From Ventricola sp051883735 (GTDB lineage: Bacteria; Bacillota; Clostridia; Christensenellales; Aristaeellaceae): 64,000 nucleotides of DNA. A program made the position numbers and the translations under genes. Of this stretch, positions 28,395 through 35,971 are shown one piece after another. How positions within the stretch are numbered: the first letter of the stretch is position 1; each line of letters begins with the position of its first letter. Where the stretch lies: positions 1-64,000 of the forward strand of contig JBJEUH010000083.1 in the NCBI GenBank assembly GCA_051883735.1, in the 5' to 3' direction. The notes below the pieces were generated by a model that was not told the DNA's origin, ran no database searches, and was given only the letters and a program-made list of their open reading frames with translations.

Positions 28395-29217
28395 CGCCGC
28401 GCCCTCCTTCGCTGCACCGCTCGGTCACCTTCCGCTCAAGCGCCTCAAACAGGGCCGCGCCCGCGTCCATCGGCGCGTACCGTCCCGGCAGTCCGCCCAG
28501 GAGCACCATGCTCACGTTCAGCCGCCTCGCCGCCTCCGGGTCCGCGCCGTACGGCGGGCTCGCCAGCTCGATGAGCAGCGTCTCCCGTCCGATGCACGCG
28601 AGCGCCGTCTCCTGCAGGATGCGCGCCGGCACGGTATTGAAGATCACATCCGCCTGCGCGCACGCCTGGGCAATCCGCTCCAGCGGCAGCGGATGCGCGC
28701 CCAGCTCATGCGCCCTTCGCATCTGCGCCTCGTTTCTCGCGCATACGATCACAAACGCGCCCAGCGCCGTCAGCCGCACAGTCAGCGCCTGGCCGATCCG
28801 GCCAAAGCCCGTCACCACGCAGGTGCTGCCCAGCAGCGCGCGCCCCGGCCGCTGCATCGCCCGGGCAATCGCGCCCTCCGCCGTCAGCTGCGCATTCACG
28901 CGCAGCAGCGCCTCGTCGTGCGCGGGATCAAACGCCAGCCTCGCGCCCGGCATCTCCTGCCCCGTCACGCCGCCGCCGTGCAGCGCCACGCCGCACGATG
29001 GCAGCAGTTCAAGCGTCCGTTCCCGCAGGAGCTCCGTGCCCGTCAGCTTTCCATCCCGGAAGCTGTGCGGCCAGGGCAGCATCACCGCGTCGGCCCATAC
29101 GCCCTCCTGCGGCGCGTCCTCCTCCCGGCAGACGTACTCCGTCTCCCATCCTACCCGCTTTGCCGCCTCCAGCGCGCCCAGCATGCGCGCGTCTCCGCCA
29201 AAGGCTACCAGTCGCAT
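28387..29217 (-). CDS. dpaA: Dipicolinate synthase subunit A
   Basis: Nucleotide-binding subunit of dipicolinate synthase, 276 residues. An N-terminal domain (GGDARMLGALEAAKR) is followed by a Rossmann domain with GFGRIGQALTVRLTALG (about 143). The start ATG at 29217 is eight bases after GGGAGG; a start six bases upstream touches that site and a much longer ORF has no site. Normally expressed in the mother cell under SigK. I did not find a convincing SigK promoter in 29218-29357. Confidence 0.94.
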   Translation of the reverse strand: MRLVAFGGDARMLGALEAAKRVGWETEYVCREEDAPQEGVWADAVMLPWPHSFRDGKLTGTELLRERTLELLPSCGVALHGGGVTGQEMPGARLAFDPAHDEALLRVNAQLTAEGAIARAMQRPGRALLGSTCVVTGFGRIGQALTVRLTALGAFVIVCARNEAQMRRAHELGAHPLPLERIAQACAQADVIFNTVPARILQETALACIGRETLLIELASPPYGADPEAARRLNVSMVLLGGLPGRYAPMDAGAALFEALERKVTERCSEGGRGDG

Positions 29218-29357
29218 TCTCATCCCCTCCCGGCGAAGGTATGCGAAAAGAAGCCCGGGCATGCAGCAGCGGGCCGGGCCCGCTCCCACTTCCGAACGGC
29301 TTATGAAGGCCATGTCTCCCGGTGCTCGCTGCACGATTCTTTGCGTAATTTCCTAAT

Positions 29358-29393
29358 TGTACAAAAACTCCCTCCAAATCGCTTGGAGGGAGC
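29358..29393 (-). terminator. Intrinsic terminator after mscL
   Basis: A 10-bp perfect stem (29368-29377 with 29383-29392) and a 5-base loop on the minus strand, followed by TTTTTGT. It closes the M50 protease-scpA-scpB-mscL unit. Confidence 0.9.
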
Positions 29394-29407
29394 CTGCATT
29401 TTTCATC

Positions 29408-29863
29408 TTACTTGTCCAGCACGCTGGTGCAGTGGCCGCAGCGGGTCGCGTCTTCCGGAATCTCCATGCGGCAGTACGGGCACAGGCGCGGCTCCTTCAC
29501 CGGGGCCGGGGCCGGTTCCTCTTCCTTCTTCTTCAGGCTGTTCATCAGCTTGATGACCAGGAACATGCAGAACGCGACCAGAATGAAGTCGATGACATAC
29601 TGGATGAACGCGCCGTAGTTGAGCGTGCCCACGCCCGCCTCGGCAGCCGCCTCGATGCTGGCATAGTGGTTGCCGTCCAGCGCATAGAACAGACCGCCGA
29701 AGTTGACGCCGCCGGTCACAATGCCCAGCAGCGGCATAAAGATGTCGTTGACCAGGGACGTGGTGATCTTGCCGAACGCGCCGCCGATGATCACGCCGAT
29801 GGCCATGTCCACGACGTTGCCGCGCATGGCAAACGCCTTGAATTCCTCAAAGAACTTCTTCAT
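29408..29863 (-). CDS. mscL: Large-conductance mechanosensitive channel with C-terminal zinc ribbon
   Basis: Osmotic safety valve of 151 residues. The MscL core is clear: FKAFAMRGNVVDMAIGVIIGGAFGKI for helix 1 and a second helix at about 86-110 with its KLMNSLKKKEEE cytoplasmic end. A proline-rich linker then leads to a four-cysteine ribbon (Cys128, Cys131, Cys142, Cys145: CPYC...CGHC) not present in the classic channel. The start codon lies inside the 3' end of scpB (17-base overlap), with TGAGGAGG as ribosome site. The zinc ribbon may be a protein- or metal-sensing tail. Confidence 0.93.
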   Translation of the reverse strand: MKKFFEEFKAFAMRGNVVDMAIGVIIGGAFGKITTSLVNDIFMPLLGIVTGGVNFGGLFYALDGNHYASIEAAAEAGVGTLNYGAFIQYVIDFILVAFCMFLVIKLMNSLKKKEEEPAPAPVKEPRLCPYCRMEIPEDATRCGHCTSVLDK

Positions 29864-30566
29864 CACAGATTTCCTCCTCATGTACAATGGGTTGGGTTAT
29901 TGATTGCTCAGCGGCTGTGCCGCTGTCAATGTCCTCTTGATGCTCTGGCAGCTCGTCCTGCCCGGCCGTGCCCGCTTCCAGCTTCGCCGCCAGCCTGGAA
30001 AAGTCGATCTCCGGCAGCTCCGCGAGCGAGGAGATGCAGAAATGGCGCAGGAACGCGTCCGTCGTGCCGTAGAGGATCGGGCGGCCCAGCGCTTCCTTGC
30101 GTCCGACCTCCTCGATGAGCCCCTTCGTCACCAGCGACTGCACGGAGTAATCGCACTTCACGCCGCGCACCTGCTCGATCTCCGCCTTGGTCACCGGCTG
30201 GCGGTAGGCGATCACGGCCAGCGTCTCCATCACCGCCTGGGAGAGCGACTGCTTCTGCACGGGCTGAAGCAGCTTTTCCACATACGGCGCGTAATCCGGG
30301 CGCGTGGCCAGCTGCACGTGCGCGCCAAAGCGCAGAAGCCGCAGCCCGCGCCGGTCAAAGTCGTAGCCGCTTTCCAGCGCGTCGAGCGTCTCCTCCAGCT
30401 CGCCCTCCGTCAGCTCCATCGCGCGGCAGATTTCCCTCTTTTCCACCGCGTTGCCGGTCACAAACAGAATCGCCTCCACGACGCCCACGCGCTCCTTGAG
30501 CTCAAGCCTCGGCTTCGCCTCGTCCAGCGGCATCGTCGTCTGCTCCGTCTTCTCCATCTTCTCCAT
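29847..30566 (-). CDS. scpB: Segregation and condensation protein B
   Basis: Partner of ScpA and SMC in bacterial condensin, 239 residues. Two winged-helix domains are recognisable, with AILFVTGNAVEKREI and VMETLAVIAYRQPVTKAEIEQVRGV as conserved parts; the C-terminal ~50 residues are acidic and probably disordered. The gene overlaps the end of scpA by 65 bases if the first ATG is used. ATGs at 30557 and 30533 are alternatives, and no site decides clearly. Overlap with both neighbours indicates a tightly coupled operon. Confidence 0.94.
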   Translation of the reverse strand: MEKMEKTEQTTMPLDEAKPRLELKERVGVVEAILFVTGNAVEKREICRAMELTEGELEETLDALESGYDFDRRGLRLLRFGAHVQLATRPDYAPYVEKLLQPVQKQSLSQAVMETLAVIAYRQPVTKAEIEQVRGVKCDYSVQSLVTKGLIEEVGRKEALGRPILYGTTDAFLRHFCISSLAELPEIDFSRLAAKLEAGTAGQDELPEHQEDIDSGTAAEQSITQPIVHEEEICDEEVL

Positions 30567-31287
30567 CCCTTCTGCCGGGCAGTATCAGTATGTCGTCATA
30601 GACCTTCTCCTGCTGCGCGTGCAGCTTGCCCAGCTTGAGCAGCTCGAGCATGGCCATGAAATACGAGACGATCTCATCGCGCGTCACCTGATCGGAGAGC
30701 ATGTCCGAAAAGAGCACCGGGCCCCGCTTGAGCCTGCTGGTCAGGTTGAACGTGCATTGCTCGATGGTGAACCGGTCGCGCGTGATCGCGCGGAACACGC
30801 GGCCCGGCTCGTCCTGCATCGTCTGCCGGGCAATGATGCGCTCCAGCGCGCGCACGAGGCCCTGCAGGGTGAGGCCCGTCAGCTCCACCGGCTGGGGCGG
30901 CAGCGGATATTCCTCCGGCAGCTTGGAAAAGACCTGCATGGCCGCCTGCTCAAATTCCTTCATCCGCCCGGCGCTCTCCTTGTAGAGCTTGTACTCCTCG
31001 AGCCTGCGGATGAGGGCCTGCTCCGGCGTCTCCTCGCCCTCCTCCTCCGCAGCAGGCGGGCGCGGCAGCAGCGCGCGGGACTTGATCTCCAGCAGCGTCG
31101 CCGCCATGGTCAGAAACTCGCTGGCCGTGTCCATGTCCAGCTCGTCGATGCCGTCCAGCGACGCGAGGTACTGCTCGGTGATTTCCGAGACGAAGATGTC
31201 CTTGATGTCCACCTTTGCGCGGGTGATCAGATGCAAAAGCAGGTCGAGCGGCCCCTCAAACTGCTTGAGTGAGACAACATACGCCAT
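30502..31287 (-). CDS. scpA: Segregation and condensation protein A
   Basis: Kleisin subunit of the SMC complex, 261 residues. The N-terminal SMC-binding region has the hallmark FEGPLDLLLHLI (about 10), and the C-terminal winged-helix end (ILELLKLGK-like, near 215) binds the SMC head. The last ~25 residues are acidic and read across the start of scpB. It begins three bases after the M50 protease stop codon and is transcribed from the promoter at 32121-32149. Confidence 0.95.
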   Translation of the reverse strand: MAYVVSLKQFEGPLDLLLHLITRAKVDIKDIFVSEITEQYLASLDGIDELDMDTASEFLTMAATLLEIKSRALLPRPPAAEEEGEETPEQALIRRLEEYKLYKESAGRMKEFEQAAMQVFSKLPEEYPLPPQPVELTGLTLQGLVRALERIIARQTMQDEPGRVFRAITRDRFTIEQCTFNLTSRLKRGPVLFSDMLSDQVTRDEIVSYFMAMLELLKLGKLHAQQEKVYDDILILPGRRDGEDGEDGADDDAAGRGEAEA

Positions 31288-31290
31288 GCC

Positions 31291-32070
31291 TTACCCCCAG
31301 ATCATCCGGATCGGCCAGAGCAGCAGGTCCTGCGCCGGATAGACCACCGCGGAGATGATTCTGCCCAGCAGGCCCTGCGCGGAGAGGATCAGCACGATCA
31401 GCATGCCGATCTGAAACGCCCGCGGAGACAGCCGGATGCGGCCCTTGAAGACGATGTCGTTGAACACATGATAGCCGTCCAGCGGCGGCAGCGGAATGAG
31501 GTTGAACACCGCGAGATTCAGGTTGACCAGCGCGGTATAGGCGAACAGGCGCACAAACGGCACCAGCGCCGGATGCGCGATCAGGCTGCCGAAATCCTGC
31601 ATGCCGTAGCCGGCGATGATCGACCAGACGGCGTTGTAGCGGTAGCTGATGACCGTAGACAATCCCACCTCGGAAACCACCTGCGGATACCACATGAACG
31701 CGCTGCACGCGGCGGTGAGCGCGGTAAAGAGCACAAACAGCAGGATGTTGATCGTGATGCCCGCGAGGCTGACCGCAAGGTCCGCCTTGCGCCTGTCGCC
31801 CTTGTAGTTCCAGGGATTGACCGGCACGGGCTTCGCGTAGCCGAAGCCCACAAAGAACATCAGCAGCGTGCCGACGGGGTCCAGATGGCGCAGCGGATTG
31901 AGCGAGAGCCTGCCCGCGCGCTTGGCGGTGTCGTCGCCGCAGCGGTACGCCACATACGCGTGGCCCCACTCGTGGCAGCACAGGCCGATGAGCACGGCCA
32001 GCACGCGGTAAATCGCCTGATCAAAAAACGCCAGCGGCTCCGCAAAGAGCGTGGACAGATAATCAAGCAT
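31291..32070 (-). CDS. Site-2 protease family (M50) membrane metalloprotease
   Basis: 259-residue intramembrane protease. The zinc motif HEWGH is near residue 32 and the third ligand sits in NLIPLPPLDGYH (about 190); 4-6 hydrophobic helices. It belongs to the short group-III type that commonly precedes scpAB in Firmicutes, with no PDZ domain. I place the start at ATG 32070, because AAGGAGG lies eight bases before it. A longer in-frame ATG at 32106 has no site and lies almost at the predicted transcription start. Substrate unknown. SpoIVFB, which processes SigK, belongs to the same broad family, but nothing here ties this protein to sporulation. Confidence 0.9.
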   Translation of the reverse strand: MLDYLSTLFAEPLAFFDQAIYRVLAVLIGLCCHEWGHAYVAYRCGDDTAKRAGRLSLNPLRHLDPVGTLLMFFVGFGYAKPVPVNPWNYKGDRRKADLAVSLAGITINILLFVLFTALTAACSAFMWYPQVVSEVGLSTVISYRYNAVWSIIAGYGMQDFGSLIAHPALVPFVRLFAYTALVNLNLAVFNLIPLPPLDGYHVFNDIVFKGRIRLSPRAFQIGMLIVLILSAQGLLGRIISAVVYPAQDLLLWPIRMIWG

Positions 32071-32120
32071 CGCAGGCGCCTCCTTCGTTTTTTCGTCATC
32101 CGACATCGTGTAACCTGATT

Positions 32121-32149
32121 ATTGTAGCGCAGGCCGGATTTTCTGTCAA
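32121..32149 (-). promoter_or_regulatory. Consensus SigA promoter for the M50 protease-scpA-scpB-mscL operon
   Basis: Minus strand: -35 TTGACA (perfect), 17-base spacer, -10 TACAAT; start predicted near 32114. Confidence 0.85.
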
Positions 32150-32189
32150 GCGGTTTGAGGGAGCGCGGTCAGGATGTGCCTGCAGGCGG

Positions 32190-32230
32190 CAAAGACAAAC
32201 CCCTCCTCCGCCGCCGGAAGAGGGGTTTGC
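32190..32230 (-). terminator. Intrinsic terminator of the spoIIGA-sigE operon
   Basis: A 10-bp perfect stem (32196-32205 with 32220-32229) on the minus strand with a GC-rich loop, followed by TCTTTG. It begins 13 bases after the sigE stop. Confidence 0.7.
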
Positions 32231-32242
32231 CGATGCCCTTGT

Positions 32243-32965
32243 TTAGCCCATCTGCACCATGTCCTTGTGCAGCCGCATGAGAATCCGCTTTTCGAGCCGG
32301 GAAATGTAGCTCTGGCTGATGCCCATGATGTCCGCGACCTCCTTCTGCGTCTTCTCCGTGCCGCCGCCCAGCCCGAAGCGCAGGCGCATGATCTCCTTTT
32401 CCCGCATGGACAGCCGCGAGAGGGCGCTGGCGAGCATCTGCCGCTCCACCGTCTCCTCGATGCTGCGGTACACCATGTCGCCCTCCGTGCCCAGGATGTC
32501 CGAGAGGAGCAGCTCGTTGCCGTCCCAGTCGGTATTGAGCGGCTCGTCGAGCGACACCTCCAGCTTCTGGCGGCTGGTTCTGCGCAGGAACATGAGAATC
32601 TCATTCTCGATGCAGCGCGAGGCGTACGTCGCCAGCTTGATCTTCTTCGTCGGGTCGAACGTGTTCACCGCCTTGATCAGGCCGATCGTGCCGATGGAAA
32701 TCAGGTCCTCAAGCCCCACACCCGTGTTTTCAAACTTGCGCGCGATGTACACCACCAGCCGCAGGTTGTGCTCGATGAGCGCCTTGTGCACCGAATCGGG
32801 TTCCTCCGGCAGGCGCGCAAACAGTGCGCTCTCCTCCTCCTTGGTCAGCGGCGCGGGCAGCGAATCGCTCCCGCCGATGTAGGCAACTGTTCCCTCCGGC
32901 CGAATGATCGTCCAGTTCGGTCTTGCTGTCCGCTGCCTTGTGTTCCCGTTTCTCGCCTGTTCCAT
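32243..32965 (-). CDS. sigE: Sporulation sigma factor SigE with atypical pro-sequence
   Basis: Mother-cell sigma factor, 240 residues, the length of Bacillus subtilis pro-SigE. Region 2 (LRLVVYIARKFENTG, DLISIGTIGLIKAVNTF, KLATYASRCIENEIL) and region 4 (KEVADIMGISQSYISRLEKRI) are nearly the family consensus. Mature-type sequence starts at YIGGSDSLPAPL (about 29). The preceding ~28 residues should be the inhibitory pro-sequence. Here they are polar and basic (MEQARNGNTRQRTARPNWT) without the amphipathic hydrophobic helix of Bacillus. No other frame supplies a better one. spoIIGA, encoding the processing protease, is directly upstream, 30 bases away. Confidence 0.96.
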   Translation of the reverse strand: MEQARNGNTRQRTARPNWTIIRPEGTVAYIGGSDSLPAPLTKEEESALFARLPEEPDSVHKALIEHNLRLVVYIARKFENTGVGLEDLISIGTIGLIKAVNTFDPTKKIKLATYASRCIENEILMFLRRTSRQKLEVSLDEPLNTDWDGNELLLSDILGTEGDMVYRSIEETVERQMLASALSRLSMREKEIMRLRFGLGGGTEKTQKEVADIMGISQSYISRLEKRILMRLHKDMVQMG

Positions 32966-32995
32966 AGCCTGATCCCCCTCTGTCCTCGATCCCCA

Positions 32996-33760
32996 TTATT
33001 CCTGCGATTCGTCCGGCTCCATCAGCGACGCCGGTACGAGCGCGGGCGCGCCCTCTCTCATGCCCGGCGAAAGCGCCACCACCGCGCGCACCGCGCGCCG
33101 CCGGCCGTCCGCTTCCACGATGATCTCCTGCGGCGTGAGCACGCCCATCATCTGCCGCCCGCCGGCCGTGTCCGCGAAGATCGGTCGCAGCGGCGCGTCG
33201 CCCAGGCGCAGACGCCGCCGGCCTGTCTCCTCCGGCAGCACGATCACCGGCAGGCGCGTCAGATAATCCCTGAGCGTGTTGCCGCTGTCGATCATCGCGT
33301 CAAACGCCGCCATCACGCCGTAAGCCCTGCAGACGACCCGCGCATGCCGGACCGCCTGCGCCTCGCGCCGCGCCTTGACCGCGTTGGCGGCGATCAGAAG
33401 CGTACAAACGCCGCCAAGCGCATATGCTGTCATGAGCGAGCCCGTCGCGCCGCAGAGCGCCAGCATGACGCCGCCCAGCAGCCCCGCCGCACACAGCAGC
33501 AGCGCGCCGGCACGCACGGGACGGCGGGCCGCGCTGCGCCCGCAGGCGATCGCCATCATGCCCGCCGCGGCAGGCAGCCACAGCGCGGCAGCCTGTCCGC
33601 GGGAGAGGCCCAGCTCCCTGACCGCCTGCGCGAGCAGCGCGCCGGTCAGCGCCGCCGCCAGTATGCGCCGGGGGCGGATCGCGCCGCCCGCCAGCCTGAC
33701 GGCCACCAGGAGCATCGCCGCGTTCATGCCCGTATCCAGCAAGATGAGCGCTGTGGTCAA
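32996..33760 (-). CDS. spoIIGA: Sigma-E processing peptidase SpoIIGA
   Basis: Membrane-embedded aspartic protease that cleaves pro-SigE after a signal from the forespore. It has 254 residues: about four or five short hydrophobic helices in the first ~128, then a soluble domain with the catalytic DSGN motif (Asp158 in AMIDSGNTLRD). It is shorter than Bacillus SpoIIGA (309) mainly in the membrane part. The probable start is TTG at 33760, touching GGGGG; an internal ATG at 33727 would delete most of the first helix. The order spoIIGA-sigE is conserved in endospore formers, which supports the call despite low overall similarity. Confidence 0.88.
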   Translation of the reverse strand: MTTALILLDTGMNAAMLLVAVRLAGGAIRPRRILAAALTGALLAQAVRELGLSRGQAAALWLPAAAGMMAIACGRSAARRPVRAGALLLCAAGLLGGVMLALCGATGSLMTAYALGGVCTLLIAANAVKARREAQAVRHARVVCRAYGVMAAFDAMIDSGNTLRDYLTRLPVIVLPEETGRRRLRLGDAPLRPIFADTAGGRQMMGVLTPQEIIVEADGRRRAVRAVVALSPGMREGAPALVPASLMEPDESQE

Positions 33761-33777
33761 CCCCCTTTACAGGTGCA

Positions 33778-33853
33778 ATTATAGCGCCCACGGCTTTGAT
33801 CCATTGTCGTTTCAGGGCGCGAAAAAAGAGGAAAGCTCGTCCGGGTTCGACAA
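33778..33853 (-). promoter_or_regulatory. spoIIG promoter with candidate Spo0A boxes
   Basis: Minus strand: -10 TATAAT at 33778-33783 without a good -35, as expected for an activated promoter. A perfect Spo0A-box core TTGTCGAA lies at 33846-33853, about 75-82 bases upstream of the predicted start. A weaker inverted match (TTGTCGTTT on the plus strand, about 33804-33812) overlaps the -35 position. The spacing resembles the two Spo0A sites of the Bacillus spoIIG promoter. The upstream box lies in the hairpin of the convergent transcript's terminator. Confidence 0.5.
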
Positions 33854-33861
33854 GCTTTCCC
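33820..33861 (-). terminator. Intrinsic terminator after the GH115-like gene
   Basis: A 12-base stem with one mismatch (33830-33841 with about 33849-33860) on the minus strand, followed by TCTTTTTTCG. The stem includes the Spo0A-box sequence TTGTCGAA. Confidence 0.8.
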
Positions 33862-33934
33862 CGATATGATTCATTTTGTACGCAAAAGCGCGCCCTGTGT
33901 ACGGCAAATTCGCCCCCGCCGCGCCCCGGCAGGC

Positions 33935-35941
33935 TCACTCCATCCTCGCCTGCATCAGCGCAAACAGTTCGTCGTTGTTCAGATGGTTTTCCATGTTCAG
34001 GATGAGCATGACGCCCGCGTCCTCCGGCGCGTCCAGAAAGCGCCGCTGCCATTGATAAAAGTGAGGCCCGTCTCCGTGATTGCGCAGGACGCCCATCAGC
34101 ACGCCCATCAGCCAGGCGGACTGCTTCACGTCGGCCAGGCAGTCGTTCGCGTAGAACAGGCGCCAATGCCCATGCTCGCGGTCGCGCATGGTCTGATCCG
34201 CGGCAAGATAAGCCGCCCTGCTCTTGCCCGCCGCATAAAACGCCTGCAGCCAGTCGCGATCCATGGCCAGCAGCAGGCTCTCCATCGCCAGGCGCGCGCC
34301 CTCGTAGGTGTGCAGCAGCAGCCCGGCCTGCATCATCACGCTGTCCTCAAGCAGCGTGCGTCCCGGCCCGGTGAGCTGCGGCAGCGTCCTTTCGCAGGTC
34401 TGCCAAAGCGCTGAATAGCCCCGCACCGCCTCTTCGCATTTTTCCCGATACCAGACCACCTGCCCGCGCAGCGTCGGCGCATCCGTCGCCCAGCGCATGC
34501 CGTCCGCAGGCTGGTCTGCGTCGCGCATCCATTGCGACACCAGCATGCGCGCGCCGTGGTTGCCGAACTGCTCGCCCGCGCGCTCGTCCGCATGACAGCC
34601 GTAGGGCAGCGCATGCGCATAGTAGGCCGCAAAGCAGTCCGCCACCCGCTGGGCGTTTTCCTGGCCATAATAGCGCTCGCAGTACGCCAGCCTGTGCCGC
34701 CGGGGGTCCATATCCCCCTCGCGCCAGAGCGCGGCAAGATAATCCAGCAGATAGACATGCGGCTTGATGTTGGAGCAGTTGACGATCCAATACGCGCTGA
34801 CGCCCAGGCGCATCGCCTCCTGAAGCTCCCCGCGCACAAACTCCGGCGAATTGGGCAGCAGGGTCATGTGGCTGGCCGCCTGGAGATCGTAAAACGACGC
34901 GTGATAATACAGGCCGTGCGCGCCGGCGCTTCCCTGCGCCGGCAGCGCGCGAACGCGCGGATTGTGGTTGCCCTGTCTCCTTGTGACCATCCTGCCATAG
35001 CCGTTGTCCGCCCAGACGCGGATGATCTCCCCGGGCAGCTCGATCAGCCCGTCCCTGTAAAGCTCCATGACCTCGCCATACAGGTTGGTGCAGCAGGGTG
35101 CGCCGGGCAGCGCCTCCTGAACCATTTCGTACTGCCTGCGGATCAGCGCGGAAATCAGCGCCCCGCGCTTGGCCGGCGTGTCGTATTGCGGCTCGTCCTC
35201 CCAGAAGGGGCGGTCCCCCTGTCCCCGGAAGCCGAGATTCCAAACCACCTTCATGTCCTTCTGAGCCTGAATCGCCTCGCGCCAGAGCTGCTCAAACAGC
35301 GCAGGATGCGCCTTGTACGACGGGATCAGCTCCGGATACGCCCGGCGGAACATGGCCGCGCCCAGGGGCTCAGCGTGGTGGTGCGTCACATACAGGCCGA
35401 ACGAGGCCGCAAGCGCCCGGTAACGGTGCGCGTTTTTGTCGGTTCCGGGAATCACCAGGTTGCCGCCCAGGCGCAGGAGCGCTTCAAACGCCATCTCCCA
35501 CGGCTTGTCCCTGCTGCCGTCCAGCGACCAGGCGCTCAGCAGCACCTCGTCATTGATGAACCAGCCGCGGTAGCGCACGGCGGCAGGCCTGCTGCCGCGT
35601 TCTCCGCAGGGAATCCGCACGGTTTCGCGCCTTTCCAGCCTTTGATCGTTCCAGAACCAAAGCGGAGCGACGCCCAGCGCCGTCTCCGACAGGGTCAGCA
35701 GCGCGTAGACAGCGCCCAGATCATCGGCATAGGTCACCGTGACGCTGTCCGGGGAAACCGCCATCCGCCAGGCCTCCGGCGGCAGCAGCGCGCTTCGCCT
35801 GAGGACGATCTCGTTTTCCGGTCCGCATGCGCCGAGCACCTTCCGCATGTCCCGCCGGAGCATGTTCGCGGCCCTCTGCTGCGCAGCCGCCGTCGAATCC
35901 AGTCGGATTTCCGTCGCCAGGGAAAGCTCGAACGCCTGCAT
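33935..35941 (-). CDS. Glycoside hydrolase family 115-like protein
   Basis: 668 residues, no signal peptide seen. The motif RGWFINDE (about 127) and the following sequence on choosing the best path through WNLGFRGQGDRPFW and WADNGYGRM (about 305) match the GH115 family, which contains alpha-glucuronidases acting on xylan side chains and similar polysaccharides. The N-terminal region has the GH115 small alpha/beta domain with a YALLTLSE segment. A C-terminal beta-sandwich usual for secreted members is missing, so this may be a cytoplasmic enzyme acting on imported oligosaccharides. Start at ATG 35941, six bases after GGAGGG. It follows the SGNH gene after 30 bases and is probably co-transcribed with it. 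Confidence 0.7.
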   Translation of the reverse strand: MQAFELSLATEIRLDSTAAAQQRAANMLRRDMRKVLGACGPENEIVLRRSALLPPEAWRMAVSPDSVTVTYADDLGAVYALLTLSETALGVAPLWFWNDQRLERRETVRIPCGERGSRPAAVRYRGWFINDEVLLSAWSLDGSRDKPWEMAFEALLRLGGNLVIPGTDKNAHRYRALAASFGLYVTHHHAEPLGAAMFRRAYPELIPSYKAHPALFEQLWREAIQAQKDMKVVWNLGFRGQGDRPFWEDEPQYDTPAKRGALISALIRRQYEMVQEALPGAPCCTNLYGEVMELYRDGLIELPGEIIRVWADNGYGRMVTRRQGNHNPRVRALPAQGSAGAHGLYYHASFYDLQAASHMTLLPNSPEFVRGELQEAMRLGVSAYWIVNCSNIKPHVYLLDYLAALWREGDMDPRRHRLAYCERYYGQENAQRVADCFAAYYAHALPYGCHADERAGEQFGNHGARMLVSQWMRDADQPADGMRWATDAPTLRGQVVWYREKCEEAVRGYSALWQTCERTLPQLTGPGRTLLEDSVMMQAGLLLHTYEGARLAMESLLLAMDRDWLQAFYAAGKSRAAYLAADQTMRDREHGHWRLFYANDCLADVKQSAWLMGVLMGVLRNHGDGPHFYQWQRRFLDAPEDAGVMLILNMENHLNNDELFALMQARME

Positions 35942-35971
35942 GTTCATCCCTCCTCATGCTGTGGATGACGC

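Noticed and set aside
33840..33855. GGTTCGA, resembling a tRNA T-loop
   Set aside because: No acceptor or anticodon stems around it; it is the loop side of the GH115 terminator hairpin.
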